Positions 32,261-40,803 are shown, counted from the stretch's first letter. The stretch is DNA of 64,000 nucleotides from an uncultured Clostridia bacterium (GCA_937876985.1 CALEFT010000027.1:1-64000), one strand, 5' to 3'. Translations and numbers: made by a program. Notes: generated from the letters alone by a model not told the origin.

Positions 32261-33535
32261 ATGGTTAAGGCAATTGTAGGTGCTAACTGGGGTGACGAAG
32301 GTAAGGGTAAGATTACAGACTTACTTGCAAGCAAGTCCGATATTGTAATCCGTTTCCAGGGAGGCGCGAATGCGGGACATACAATTATCAATGAATATGG
32401 TAAGCTCGCTTTGCACTTGATGCCATCTGGTGTGTGCCATTCAAATATTACAAACATTATTGGAAATGGTGTTGCATTCAATATTCCAAAGTTCATGAAG
32501 GAATATAACGATGTAATCGCTGCTGGTGTTCCAGCTCCAAAGATTCTTGTTTCTGATAGAGCACAGATTGTTATGCCATATCATGTGCTTTTCGATCAGT
32601 ATGAAGAGGAAAGACTAGGCGGTAAGGCATTCGGTTCTACAAAGTCTGGTATTGCTCCTTTCTATTCTGACAAATATGCGAAGATTGGTTTCCAGGTTTG
32701 CGAGCTCTTTGACAAGGAAGCATTGAAGGAGAAGCTTGAGCGTGTTCTCGAGGTAAAGAATGCAATTATCACTGCTGTTTACCACAAGGATCCAATTGAC
32801 TTCGATACACTATATGAAGAGATTTGCAGCTATGCAGATATGGTTAAGCCATTTGTTGCTGATACACAGGCTTTCTTGCACGACGCAATCAAGTCCGGTA
32901 AGGAGATTTTGCTCGAAGGTCAGCTTGGTTCCATGAAGGACCCAGACATGGGTATTTATCCAATGGTTACTTCTTCTTCAACACTTGCTGGCTACGGTGC
33001 AGTTGGTGCAGGAATTCCACCATATGAGATAAAGGAAGTAATTACAGTTGTTAAGGCATATTCTTCCGCAGTAGGAGCAGGTGCTTTCACATCTGAGATT
33101 TTTGGTGAAGAGGCTGACGAGCTTCGTAAGAGAGGTGGAGACGCTGGTGAGTACGGTGCTACTACAGGTCGTCCTCGTAGAATGGGTTGGTTCGACTGCG
33201 TTGCGTCTCGTTATGGCTGCCGCGTGCAGGGAGCTACAACAGTTGCTCTTACAGCAATCGACTGCCTCGGATATCTTGATGAGATTCCAGTATGCGTTGC
33301 ATATGACGTAGACGGCGAGATTACAACAGATTTCCCTAATCCAACAAAGCTTGACCGTGCTAAGCCAGTTCTCAAGAAGCTACCAGGTTGGAAGTGCGAT
33401 GTGCGTGGCGTGACAGACTTCGACAAGCTTCCAAAGGAGGCACAGGACTATGTGCTCTTCATTGAGAAGGAGCTAGGAGTAAAGATTGGAATCGTCTCCA
33501 CAGGTCCAAAGCGCGACGAGATTATCTACAGATAA
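32261..33535 (+). CDS. purA: Adenylosuccinate synthetase
   Basis: A 424-residue enzyme joining IMP and aspartate with GTP in AMP synthesis. The N-terminus VKAIVGANWGDEGKGKITDLL is the phosphate loop, FQGGANAGHTI and the LLEGQLGSMKDPDMG region follow, and TTGRPRRMGWFD binds substrate. GGGAGGTAAAT lies before the ATG. It ends with a strong terminator. guaA follows from its own promoter region, so both branches from IMP are represented here. Confidence 0.97.
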   Translation: MVKAIVGANWGDEGKGKITDLLASKSDIVIRFQGGANAGHTIINEYGKLALHLMPSGVCHSNITNIIGNGVAFNIPKFMKEYNDVIAAGVPAPKILVSDRAQIVMPYHVLFDQYEEERLGGKAFGSTKSGIAPFYSDKYAKIGFQVCELFDKEALKEKLERVLEVKNAIITAVYHKDPIDFDTLYEEICSYADMVKPFVADTQAFLHDAIKSGKEILLEGQLGSMKDPDMGIYPMVTSSSTLAGYGAVGAGIPPYEIKEVITVVKAYSSAVGAGAFTSEIFGEEADELRKRGGDAGEYGATTGRPRRMGWFDCVASRYGCRVQGATTVALTAIDCLGYLDEIPVCVAYDVDGEITTDFPNPTKLDRAKPVLKKLPGWKCDVRGVTDFDKLPKEAQDYVLFIEKELGVKIGIVSTGPKRDEIIYR

Positions 33536-33543
33536 AACACATG

Positions 33544-33577
33544 AAGTGCGACTTGCAAAAATGCGTCGCACTTTTTT
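33544..33577 (+). terminator. Terminator of purA
   Basis: AAGTGCGAC ... GTCGCACTT followed by TTTTT, 9 bases after the stop. Just beyond it lie GCTTTTCG and GCGAAAAGC. Confidence 0.9.
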
Positions 33578-33743
33578 ATTACAAAAGAGCTTGCTTTTCG
33601 AGCAGGCGCGAAAAGCATTCGAATTCGCACAAAAACTAGAGAAAAATGAATAAGAATTTTTGTTGATTTTTTGCTATCGAGATAGTGCAACATAAAACTA
33701 TGATGCGATATAATTAAGGATATTTTTTTAGGAGGAAACGATT

Positions 33744-34721
33744 ATGAGCAATGTTCGTCCAGAGACAATGGAAAGAATAACAACACGCGAACTAGCAGAT
33801 GCTTTTGTTGAAGAGCAGGTAAAGCTAGTAAAGGAGCAGGTAGGAGACAAGAAGGTACTTCTCGCACTTTCTGGTGGAGTAGATTCCTCAGTAGTTGCAG
33901 CACTTCTTATCAAGGCAATTGGCCAAAACCTCGTATGCGTACACGTAAACCACGGCCTACTTCGTAAGGGAGAGCCAGAGCAGGTAATAGAAGTATTCAG
34001 AAATCAGATGAATGCAAACCTCGTATATGTAGATGCAGTAGACCGTTTCCTCGACAAGCTCGCAGGTGTAGCAGAGCCAGAGCAGAAGAGAAAGATCATC
34101 GGAGCAGAATTCATTCGTGTATTCGAAGAAGAGGCTCGTAAGCTTGAAGGAATCGACTTCCTCGCACAGGGAACAATTTACCCAGACATTCTTGAGTCAG
34201 GCCCAGTAAAGGCACACCACAACGTTGGTGGACTCCCAGACGATATGCAGTTCGAGCTCGTTGAGCCACTCAAGTTCCTCTACAAGGACGAGGTTCGCGA
34301 GGTTGGTCTCGCACTTGGACTTCCAGACAACATGGTATTCCGTCAGCCATTCCCAGGCCCAGGTCTCGGCGTTCGTTGCCTCGGAGCAATCACACGCGAC
34401 CGTCTCGAAGCAGTTCGTGAGTCCGACGCAATCCTCCGCGAAGAGTTCGAGAAGAACGGCCTCGAGGGCAAGGTATGGCAGTACTTCACAGCAATTCCAG
34501 ACTTCAAGTCAGTAGGTGTAAAGAACGACGCAAGAAGCTATGAATACCCAGTAATCATTCGTGCAGTAAACACAGTAGACGCAATGACAGCTACAATCGA
34601 GAGAATCCCATACGACATCCTCGAAAAGATTACAGCAAGAATTATTTCCGAGGTTGATGGCGTTAACCGTGTTTGCTACGACTTGACACCAAAGCCAACT
34701 GGAACAATTGAGTGGGAATAA
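33744..34721 (+). CDS. guaA: GMP synthase, ATP-pyrophosphatase subunit (no glutaminase domain)
   Basis: A 325-residue protein covering only the synthetase half of GMP synthase: ATP-pyrophosphatase loop LLALSGGVDSSV (about 39-50), HVNHGLLRKGE, FLAQGTIYPDILESG, PFPGPGLGVR and the C-terminal TPKPTGTIEWE. The N-terminal glutamine amidotransferase domain found in most bacterial GuaA (about 510 residues) is absent. The start is genuine: AGGAGG lies 9 bases before ATG and no amidotransferase sequence is upstream. It must use free ammonia or a separate glutaminase, as archaeal two-subunit enzymes do. Confidence 0.93.
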   Translation: MSNVRPETMERITTRELADAFVEEQVKLVKEQVGDKKVLLALSGGVDSSVVAALLIKAIGQNLVCVHVNHGLLRKGEPEQVIEVFRNQMNANLVYVDAVDRFLDKLAGVAEPEQKRKIIGAEFIRVFEEEARKLEGIDFLAQGTIYPDILESGPVKAHHNVGGLPDDMQFELVEPLKFLYKDEVREVGLALGLPDNMVFRQPFPGPGLGVRCLGAITRDRLEAVRESDAILREEFEKNGLEGKVWQYFTAIPDFKSVGVKNDARSYEYPVIIRAVNTVDAMTATIERIPYDILEKITARIISEVDGVNRVCYDLTPKPTGTIEWE

Positions 34722-34838
34722 TATCTCTGCCCTTAGGAGTCCCTGAAAACACTGGGACATTAGGTTGTAAGGTTTAGTCTGTGGCAACGTTTTGGCAACA
34801 GTTCTGTCAAGACTACAGATTTTTGAATAAAGCTTATT

Positions 34839-34884
34839 AACAGAGCTATCTGACTTAAGAAAGATCGGATAGCTCTGTTTTTGT
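34839..34884 (+). terminator. Terminator in the guaA-downstream gap
   Basis: ACAGAGCTATCTGAC pairs with GATCGGATAGCTCTGT, followed by TTTTTG. Between the guaA stop and this hairpin is about 110 bases with direct GGCAAC repeats (TGGCAACGTTTTGGCAAC) but no gene. Confidence 0.8.
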
Positions 34885-34965
34885 TATCATTTCTTTTTCC
34901 TGTTGATTGGATGCGGATAAGTAAACTTCCATTCTTAGAACAAGTTCTCCGTCTATCTGGTCTAT

Positions 34966-35199
34966 ATGAAGACCGTAGGACTCTTCAAGACTAAACTTAA
35001 ATTGACAAATCCAGAATTACGTACGAAGATAATAGCAGATGTTGTTACTGGTCAGATTAATGTTAGAGATGTTGTAATCCCTGAATACGAGATTGAGAAG
35101 AACATCTTCAGTGTTAATCGACAATTACAATATAACGAGGATAACAGTCGTTTAGCGCTTGATATATATTCTATCAATCTGTTAATGGTGTCTGGCTGA
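34966..35199 (+). pseudogene. C-terminal fragment of a type I restriction specificity subunit (HsdS)
   Basis: A 77-codon frame in which the middle, LRTKIIADVVTGQINVRDVVIPEYE, matches the C-terminal end of HsdS proteins (pattern LIxDVVTGxIDVR). The target-recognition domains are missing and the frame has no good ribosome site. It lies 47 bases before a RhuM-type gene, a neighbour often seen inside type I restriction loci. No hsdM or hsdR is present in the window. Confidence 0.65.
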
Positions 35200-35246
35200 C
35201 TAAAGAAGTTCCTTTGCATTATTTGGATAAACAGGAGGCATGATGA

Positions 35247-36329
35247 ATGTCGGAGAAAGATAATGATGACAAGAAAAAATATATAAAGAAAAGCCCAGCC
35301 GATTTTCTTGTGTTTACTAAGAATGCCGGTGATACTGTTGAGGTTCGAGTGCAAGACAATAATGTTTGGCTCACGCAGAAGGCGTTAGGGCAGTTGTTTG
35401 ATGTTGACCGTAGCGTTATTGCTAAGCACCTGACGAATATTTTTAAAGAAGGTGAACTTGACGTGAAATCAACTTGTGCAAATTTTGCACAAGTTGCCGA
35501 TAACGGTAAAACATATCAATATAAGTTTTATAACCTTGCTGCTATTATTGCTGTAGGATATAGAGTAAATTCTGTACGTGCAACACAGTTTAGACAGTGG
35601 GCTACTAAGGTATTAGAGACTTTTACAAAGCAAGGATATGTGCTTGATAAGGAAAGACTTATTAACGGTCAGATATTCGATGATGACTATTTTGATCACT
35701 TGCTATCCGAGATTCAGGAAATCCGTGCAAGCGAGAGGCGTTTCTATCAAAAGATAACTGATATATATGCGACGGCAGTTGATTATTCGCTTGATAGTAA
35801 GATTACTCGTGACTTCTTTGCTACCGTGCAGAACAAAATGCACTATGCAATACACGGCAATACAGCGGCTGAGGTGATATACAACAGAGCTGATCACGAG
35901 AAGAAAAACATGGGGCTTACTTCTTGGAAGAATGCTCCGGATGGTAAGACCGTCAAGGCTGATGTCTCAATTGCTAAGAACTATCTTACAAAACCTGAGA
36001 TGCAGGAACTAAATGAGATTGTCACGATGTACTTGGATTATGCTGCCCGACAGGCAAGAAGACATATTCCTATGACAATGGCTGACTGGGCAGGAAAGCT
36101 TGATGCTTTCTTAAAGTTCAACGATGCAGAGATACTTGAAGATAAGGGGAAAGTTACTGCTGAGATTGCGAAGGCTTTTGCGGAGAAAGAATTTGAGCAG
36201 TACCGTGTTATTCAGGACAAACTATATCAGAGTGATTTTGATAAGTTGATATCTGACGCAGATTCAGCTTTAGAAGACAAATCGAAGACTGGGTCTGACG
36301 ATCCCGAAGATGATAACAATGATTCATGA
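35247..36329 (+). CDS. RhuM family protein
   Basis: A 360-residue protein of the RhuM (virulence-associated, DNA-binding-like) family. The core NNVWLTQKALGQLFDVDRSVIAKHLTNIFKEGEL looks like a helix-turn-helix, followed by YYNLAAIIAVGYRVNS-type sequence (YKFYNLAAIIAVGYRVNS) and RATQFRQWATKVLETFTKQGYVLD. The C-terminus is helical and acidic. Family members are frequent in restriction-modification and mobile loci, and their role is not established. AGGAGG lies upstream. It appears to be the one intact gene of a decayed type I restriction locus. Confidence 0.88.
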   Translation: MSEKDNDDKKKYIKKSPADFLVFTKNAGDTVEVRVQDNNVWLTQKALGQLFDVDRSVIAKHLTNIFKEGELDVKSTCANFAQVADNGKTYQYKFYNLAAIIAVGYRVNSVRATQFRQWATKVLETFTKQGYVLDKERLINGQIFDDDYFDHLLSEIQEIRASERRFYQKITDIYATAVDYSLDSKITRDFFATVQNKMHYAIHGNTAAEVIYNRADHEKKNMGLTSWKNAPDGKTVKADVSIAKNYLTKPEMQELNEIVTMYLDYAARQARRHIPMTMADWAGKLDAFLKFNDAEILEDKGKVTAEIAKAFAEKEFEQYRVIQDKLYQSDFDKLISDADSALEDKSKTGSDDPEDDNNDS

Positions 36330-36405
36330 CAGCGTTATCAAGTAAACAGCATAATATCAATAGATATCAAGGCTCTTATACATACATTTTGAAGAAAGAA
36401 TTAAT

Positions 36406-36452
36406 GAGCCAGGCAATGCTGAAATTACAGCGTTTCCTGGTTCTTGTATTTT
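36406..36452 (+). terminator. Terminator after the RhuM gene
   Basis: GAGCCAGG ... GCTG / CAGC ... CCTGGTTC hairpin followed by TTGTATTTT. Confidence 0.65.
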
Positions 36453-36485
36453 AGTTAAGACGCTTACAAAAAGAATTAAAGAAAA

Positions 36486-36514
36486 TTGATAAATCAATTA
36501 GTAGATGCTACAAT
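36486..36514 (+). promoter_or_regulatory. Promoter of the YcxB-like/lipoprotein/membrane unit
   Basis: TTGATA (36486-36491) and TACAAT (36509-36514) with a 17-base spacer, 50 bases before the YcxB-like start codon. Confidence 0.65.
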
Positions 36515-36564
36515 CTTTATTAGATTAACAATACAACAATAACTAGCTAAGAGAAGGTGACAAT

Positions 36565-37041
36565 ATGGTTTATGAGACTACCGTAGAATTTACTTTGGAA
36601 GAATATAAAAAGATGTGCAAGGAAGTCTTTGTTAGACTTTCAAAGGGTTACTTGACTGTAGTAGTGTGCTCATCTTTGGTTTTTCTCATTGTTGCTATTA
36701 TGTCTATTGCCTTGGGAGAAATTACTTCGGGCATTATCTATTTAATGGGTTCTTTGATTGTTCCTCTGGCCGTATTTGTAGCGCACGCTTATAGAGTAAA
36801 GAAAGAATATAATACTAACAAGTCTGTTCAAAATGCGGTTATTTATTTTACTTTTTTTGAAGAAAGATTTGAGGTATCCCGTGCAAATGGAAGCCTAAGC
36901 TATGGATACGAGCAAATTTATAAAGTGATAGAGACAAAGGATCGTTTCTACATTTTTGTAAGTCAGAATCAAGCACTTCCTATTGTTAAGGAAAAGTGCG
37001 AAGAAAGACTAATTGCACTGCTTCGAGGGTTGGTGAAGTAA
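36565..37041 (+). CDS. YcxB-like membrane protein
   Basis: A 158-residue protein. A short N-terminal strand region (YETTVEFTLEEYKKM) precedes two membrane segments (about residues 28-52 and 56-78), and the C-terminal domain (YFTFFEERFEV, SYGYEQIYKVIETKDRFYIFVSQNQALPIVK) follows the YcxB-like pattern. The function is unknown. GAGAAGGTGAC precedes the ATG. It ends 31 bases before the second lipoprotein/membrane module and shares its promoter; module copy 1 has no such gene in front. Confidence 0.75.
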   Translation: MVYETTVEFTLEEYKKMCKEVFVRLSKGYLTVVVCSSLVFLIVAIMSIALGEITSGIIYLMGSLIVPLAVFVAHAYRVKKEYNTNKSVQNAVIYFTFFEERFEVSRANGSLSYGYEQIYKVIETKDRFYIFVSQNQALPIVKEKCEERLIALLRGLVK

Positions 37042-37072
37042 TCGGTATTGCCTTTCAGGAGGGCTATCTTAT

Positions 37073-38179
37073 ATGAGAAAGAGAATTACTGGAATTGCTA
37101 TTATATTGCTAGTGCTTTTCGCGATAGGCGGAGTAGTATGTGCGTGCTTGTATAAGAATGATTTGGAGAAGATACGAGCAAAAGATGGTTTGATGCTAGA
37201 AGTGATTACAGACACTTTCGCACCACACTCTTCTGACGAATATGGTGAGTATGCGAAAAGAGATGTGAGAGTCTACTACGACGGCTGCGTTTCCTATGAA
37301 TATGTGAGTGCCGATGGAGTTTTGGAAGAGGGAGAATTCTATTTGTCAGATGCGGATTTGGTGACGCTTTATCGAAGGACAAATAGAGTAGTTGAACAAG
37401 AGGGCTTTGGGATTGAGCCGCGAGAATATTTTGATAATAGGTACCATATGTGGGGTTCTAGTTTAAATGGAGTATTTAATTTCTATGATGGCGAGGGGAA
37501 CAAATATCAGCTATATAAGGGAAATATCGAGAAAGATGTAGGAGCAGAAAGTTTCTATCTTGCATTTTTTGATTTAATTGATGAGGCTGAAAGAGTAATT
37601 ATATGCAGTGCGGAAGAATCAAACGAGGAATTGCTAGAAGAAAGAGATCCTAGTTTTGTTCCAGAGCAGATAAACTGTTCGCATATTGAAGATGGAATAT
37701 ACGAAGGAAGAATTCTTCGTATTTCTGGAAATGGAGATGCTGTAATAGTAGATTTACATCCTGTAGTTGAGAATGACGAATCATTTTGTGTAATTGATAT
37801 AGAGTCAGAATATCAAACTTATACTTTGCAGATCCTTTCAACAACAGAAATAGAAACAATAAGAAGAATGTATACGTCTGGTATATATGTTCCTTCACAT
37901 ACACCGGACGCTGACGAGTTAATTGAGAGTATACTTGTCGAAATCGACGGAACACGGAATGCACCTTCGGATGAGAATGATGTATATGCAGGTGATACAA
38001 ATCTCTTTGCTACAGAGTGGTTTATAGAAAACGAGGGAACGTACAATCCTGATGAGGAGATGTTTGGTTGGTATGTTGTAGATGGTTATGTAGGAATAAT
38101 CATAGAAAATGGCGAAGTTTATAGAATTGAACTTAATGATGAAAGATTCGAATCCGTATATGTTTCACGGTGGAGATGA
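37073..38179 (+). CDS. Putative lipoprotein, long form (module copy 2)
   Basis: A 368-residue protein of unrecognised family. The signal segment ends in VVCAC, a lipobox, so lipidation near residue 24 is expected. Residues about 30-190 are homologous to the short lipoprotein at 7392-8033: KDGLMLEVITDT, GEFYLSDADLVTLYRRTNRVV, then AESFYLAFFDLIDEAE. Residues about 200-368 are an additional acidic domain absent from the other copy, with a beta-rich look (IYEGRILRISGNGDAVIVDLHPV...). GGAGGG precedes the ATG. Its stop overlaps the reading frame of the next gene, suggesting translational coupling. Confidence 0.75.
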   Translation: MRKRITGIAIILLVLFAIGGVVCACLYKNDLEKIRAKDGLMLEVITDTFAPHSSDEYGEYAKRDVRVYYDGCVSYEYVSADGVLEEGEFYLSDADLVTLYRRTNRVVEQEGFGIEPREYFDNRYHMWGSSLNGVFNFYDGEGNKYQLYKGNIEKDVGAESFYLAFFDLIDEAERVIICSAEESNEELLEERDPSFVPEQINCSHIEDGIYEGRILRISGNGDAVIVDLHPVVENDESFCVIDIESEYQTYTLQILSTTEIETIRRMYTSGIYVPSHTPDADELIESILVEIDGTRNAPSDENDVYAGDTNLFATEWFIENEGTYNPDEEMFGWYVVDGYVGIIIENGEVYRIELNDERFESVYVSRWR

Positions 38180-38193
38180 AAATCGAGGTGATG

Positions 38194-39138
38194 ATGTATA
38201 TGAAAGATAATAACGAAACTGAAGTTCCAGTAAAAGAGAACGAGAAGCAGCTTATACATAAGAAGAGTATTATTCTTAGGATTATTACTTTAGTAGTAGC
38301 TTTTATTCTATGTTTTCCAACAGCAAGGCAAATGGTATTGGTAATACGATGTTTCGCTACATACGGTGCAGTACCTAATTATGTAATAAACGATGCATGG
38401 TCTTTGTCGATTTGTAGTCTCTTCGTCGTTTTGGGATTAGTTTCTATTTGCAAGGCTATCGAAGACAAAATCTATAACAAAAAACGTAAGGTTCTCGCTA
38501 AGATTTTTACTGCTTTGCTCATAATAGTTGGCATTTTCTCATATTTATTTATGATGCTTATCCCTGATTATTTATCTAGAGCACATGCTCCGATAATATA
38601 TTTGTATCCAGAAGAAACGACAGACATTTCTGTTAGACTTGATTTAGTAGGAGAGCTTGTGACGACATACCCATTTTATGATAGCCAAGAAGGATGGAAT
38701 GTAGAAGCAACCCCAGAAGGCGTACTAACGGACGCAAGTGGTCGTAGATATTCATATCTTTTCTGGGAAGGCGACCTTGCAATTGAGCCTGACTTAAGCC
38801 GTGGCTTCTGCGTTAGAGGAGAAGATACAGCAGCTTTTCTTGAAGACTCCCTCGAAAAGCTCGGTTTATCCGACACAGAGGCAAATGACTTCATAATGTA
38901 TTGGTTACCACAAATGGAAGCAAACGCCTATAATGTAATCACATTCCAAACGGATGCCTATGAGAGAGTCGCTTCGCTTAATATTTCTCCAGAACCAGAT
39001 ACGGTGATTAGAGCGATGATGCTGTGGTACGAAGTAGACACATATGTAGAAATAGAAGCGCAGGATCTGTCAGCTATTAATCCTGCAGAAAGAATCGGTT
39101 TCACCGTTGTTGAGTGGGGTGGAATTAAGCTCGAATAA
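38194..39138 (+). CDS. Membrane protein with extracytoplasmic APIIYLYPE domain (module copy 2)
   Basis: A 314-residue paralogue of the protein at 6366-7358. Three membrane segments lie at about residues 28-50, 65-88 and 100-122, followed by the conserved domain: APIIYLYPEE, EGWNVEATPEGVLTDASG, YSYLFWEG, SRGFCVRGEDT, EANDFIMYWLPQMEAN and GFTVVEWGG. Start choice is uncertain between ATG 38194 and ATG 38203, both behind GAGGTG. It follows the long lipoprotein gene by 14 bases. It is transcribed rightward, the mirror of copy 1 across the origin. No function is recognised. Confidence 0.8.
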   Translation: MYMKDNNETEVPVKENEKQLIHKKSIILRIITLVVAFILCFPTARQMVLVIRCFATYGAVPNYVINDAWSLSICSLFVVLGLVSICKAIEDKIYNKKRKVLAKIFTALLIIVGIFSYLFMMLIPDYLSRAHAPIIYLYPEETTDISVRLDLVGELVTTYPFYDSQEGWNVEATPEGVLTDASGRRYSYLFWEGDLAIEPDLSRGFCVRGEDTAAFLEDSLEKLGLSDTEANDFIMYWLPQMEANAYNVITFQTDAYERVASLNISPEPDTVIRAMMLWYEVDTYVEIEAQDLSAINPAERIGFTVVEWGGIKLE

Positions 39139-39157
39139 ATGTGAAGCATATAAAGAA

Positions 39158-39200
39158 AAAGGTTCCTCACATGTATTTGTGGGGAACCTCTTTGTTTGTG
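39158..39200 (+). terminator. Terminator of the module copy 2 unit
   Basis: AGGTTCCTCAC pairs with GTGGGGAACCT, followed by CTTTGTTTG, 20 bases after the stop. Confidence 0.8.
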
Positions 39201-39207
39201 TCAGGAG

Positions 39208-39276
39208 ATGGCTTATGTAATCAAACAGGAGTATAAGGGTCGTTATGTGCTTCATCATAAAAAAGATATTCGATAG
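39208..39276 (+). pseudogene. Possible N-terminal scrap of a transposase-like protein
   Basis: A 22-codon frame reads MAYVIKQEYKGRYVLHHKKD, resembling the opening of some IS1634/IS4-type transposases, and ends at TAG. No ribosome site fits and no inverted repeat is seen. The rest of 39277-39410 shows no gene apart from the GGAGG of the next one. Confidence 0.25.
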
Positions 39277-39413
39277 AAAGAAAATTGCTGCTATTTATAT
39301 GAATTTATGAAGTTGTCTTTATAATTCCTTAAACATGATACTGTATTTTGATAGTGTAAAGGTCGCGTTGCGATATAAATAATCAGCTTTAATTTAATTA
39401 TTGGAGGAAAAAC

Positions 39414-40301
39414 ATGGAGTCGGGTATATGTAAAAGAATTGCACTAGAAGCATTAAGTGGCAGATGGAAAATAGCTTGCCTAACAACATTTGTAGCTTCT
39501 CTATTAGGAGGAACTATTATGGTAACTGGCGTTGGTGGCGTTGGTGGCGGCGGTGGCGGAGGAAGCTCGTCGTCATCCTCGGCTGTCTCATCCTCGTATA
39601 TGGTAACTGGCGGTGGCAGTGGCGGAAGCTCGTCATCATCCGCGATTGTCTCGTACTCATATGGAGATTATGAGTCGTTAATTGCAGTATTACTGGTGGT
39701 TTCCGGAATTCTTTCTATTGTAGGGTTAGTGAGTATAATTCTTGGCGGAGCAACAAAATATGGATATGCTAATTTCTTGTTTAAGCTCTTGAACAAAGAA
39801 GAGGTTGCTGTTTCTGATTTGTTTAGCGAGTATAGTCGAATCGGTTCAGGTTTTGTTATGAACCTTTTGACTGGAATATATCTAATGTTATGGACGTTAC
39901 TTTTCCCCCCTGTTGGAATAGTAAAAAGTTTTTCTTACGCACTAACTCCTTATATTATGGCAGAGAATCCTAATGTCGGTGCGAATGAAGCAATAACAAT
40001 GTCAAGAGAAATGATGAATGGTAATAAGGGAAAATTGTTCTTTTTGAGATTGAGTTTTATTGGATGGGCTTTACTCTTGGCGCTATTAGTCATTGTTTTG
40101 ATTTTCCCAGTAGCAGTGGCATTTGTAGCAAGTGAAGTATTGGGCGTAGTAGCAATGTTAGCATATATTCTTATAATAACCGTTCCTAGTATGTATCTAA
40201 TTACATATATGGAGACAGCTGGTGCAGCATTCTACATTGGCGTTTCTAGAGGTGTTACAAATAACGTATATTCAAATGATTACAATAATGATTATATCTA
40301 A
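39414..40301 (+). CDS. DUF975-type membrane protein with Gly/Ser tandem repeat
   Basis: A 295-residue integral membrane protein. It opens with MESGICKRIALEALSGRWKIA, the usual DUF975 start, then a first membrane segment. A loop of about 50 residues (37-85) follows, made of two imperfect units of MVTGxGG, poly-Gly and poly-Ser. After that come LSIVGLVSIILGGATKYGYANFLFKLLN and the segments of the DUF975 core. The family is not characterised. TTGGAGG precedes the ATG. The loop is a recent-looking 81-base tandem duplication. Confidence 0.75.
   Translation: MESGICKRIALEALSGRWKIACLTTFVASLLGGTIMVTGVGGVGGGGGGGSSSSSSAVSSSYMVTGGGSGGSSSSSAIVSYSYGDYESLIAVLLVVSGILSIVGLVSIILGGATKYGYANFLFKLLNKEEVAVSDLFSEYSRIGSGFVMNLLTGIYLMLWTLLFPPVGIVKSFSYALTPYIMAENPNVGANEAITMSREMMNGNKGKLFFLRLSFIGWALLLALLVIVLIFPVAVAFVASEVLGVVAMLAYILIITVPSMYLITYMETAGAAFYIGVSRGVTNNVYSNDYNNDYI
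39519..39665 (+). repeat. 81-base tandem repeat encoding Gly/Ser runs
   Basis: Units begin ATGGTAACTGGCG at 39519 and 39600 and each continues through (GGC)n and then TCGTCATCC-type serine codons. The second unit is shorter by several codons. It lies in frame inside the DUF975-type gene. Confidence 0.85.
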
Positions 40302-40319
40302 TAGTAAGGAGGAGAGCTA

Positions 40320-40679
40320 ATGTCGACAGCGGTAACAATTGCTTTATTGTCTTCTGCTAATGCAGCAGCAATTGCCGAGGAGAATAGACAGAAAAAGATA
40401 AGAAATCAGATAGTAAAAAACAAATTTCAAAATTTAAACAGAGAAGAGGAGATTAAGAACATGATTACTATTGCAAAGGAAAACATTGGACGAAAGATTA
40501 CAGTAGAAACAATCGTAGGACAGCAGTCAGGTGAGATTAAAGATGTTGTTGGCGATAAGATTTTTATTGATCCAGACTGGGAGACAGGTTATACAACTGT
40601 AATTGATGCACAGTATATTGTTACTATGAAGATTCATCCAGAAAAGAAGAAGAAGGAGAAGAAGTCACGCGAAGAATAA
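40320..40679 (+). CDS. Small uncharacterised protein with basic tail
   Basis: A 119-residue protein of no recognised family. An Ala-rich N-terminal helix (residues 3-20), a charged helical part, a beta-rich middle (GRKITVETIVGQQSGEIKDVVGDKIFIDPDWETGYTTV-like segment, about 60-100) and a Lys/Glu tail (EKKKKEKKSREE) can be seen. The middle resembles a small barrel, but no family is claimed. AAGGAGG precedes the ATG, 18 bases after the DUF975-type gene, so the two are probably co-transcribed. A terminator follows. Confidence 0.65.
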   Translation: MSTAVTIALLSSANAAAIAEENRQKKIRNQIVKNKFQNLNREEEIKNMITIAKENIGRKITVETIVGQQSGEIKDVVGDKIFIDPDWETGYTTVIDAQYIVTMKIHPEKKKKEKKSREE

Positions 40680-40774
40680 TTGCAAATGACTTCAATAGCA
40701 ATAATAACAATAAAAGGTTTATAGATAGATTTTGTCTTTAAGGGATAGCAGAAACACTCCAAATAAAAGCGAGG

Positions 40775-40803
40775 GGCACCGCGAGGAATCGTGGTGCTTT
40801 TCG
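40775..40803 (+). terminator. Terminator after the small basic-tail protein gene
   Basis: GCACCGCGA-GGAA-TCGTGGTGC followed by TTTTCG. Confidence 0.8.

Noticed and set aside
33578..33743. Purine riboswitch before guaA
   Set aside because: The leader shows a TATAAT box and a small TTGC...GCAA dyad but no purine-aptamer core, so only a plain promoter region is likely.
38158..38173. TGTTTCACGGTGGAGA as a fourth parS site
   Set aside because: Only the left half matches the consensus and it lies inside the lipoprotein coding sequence. The three perfect sites at 22.7-22.95 kb suffice.
36565..39138. Reading the lipoprotein/membrane module as a toxin-antitoxin or phage-defence system
   Set aside because: Both proteins look exported or membrane-bound with large outer domains and no nuclease, NTPase or toxin motif. 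There is no evidence beyond duplication and linkage.
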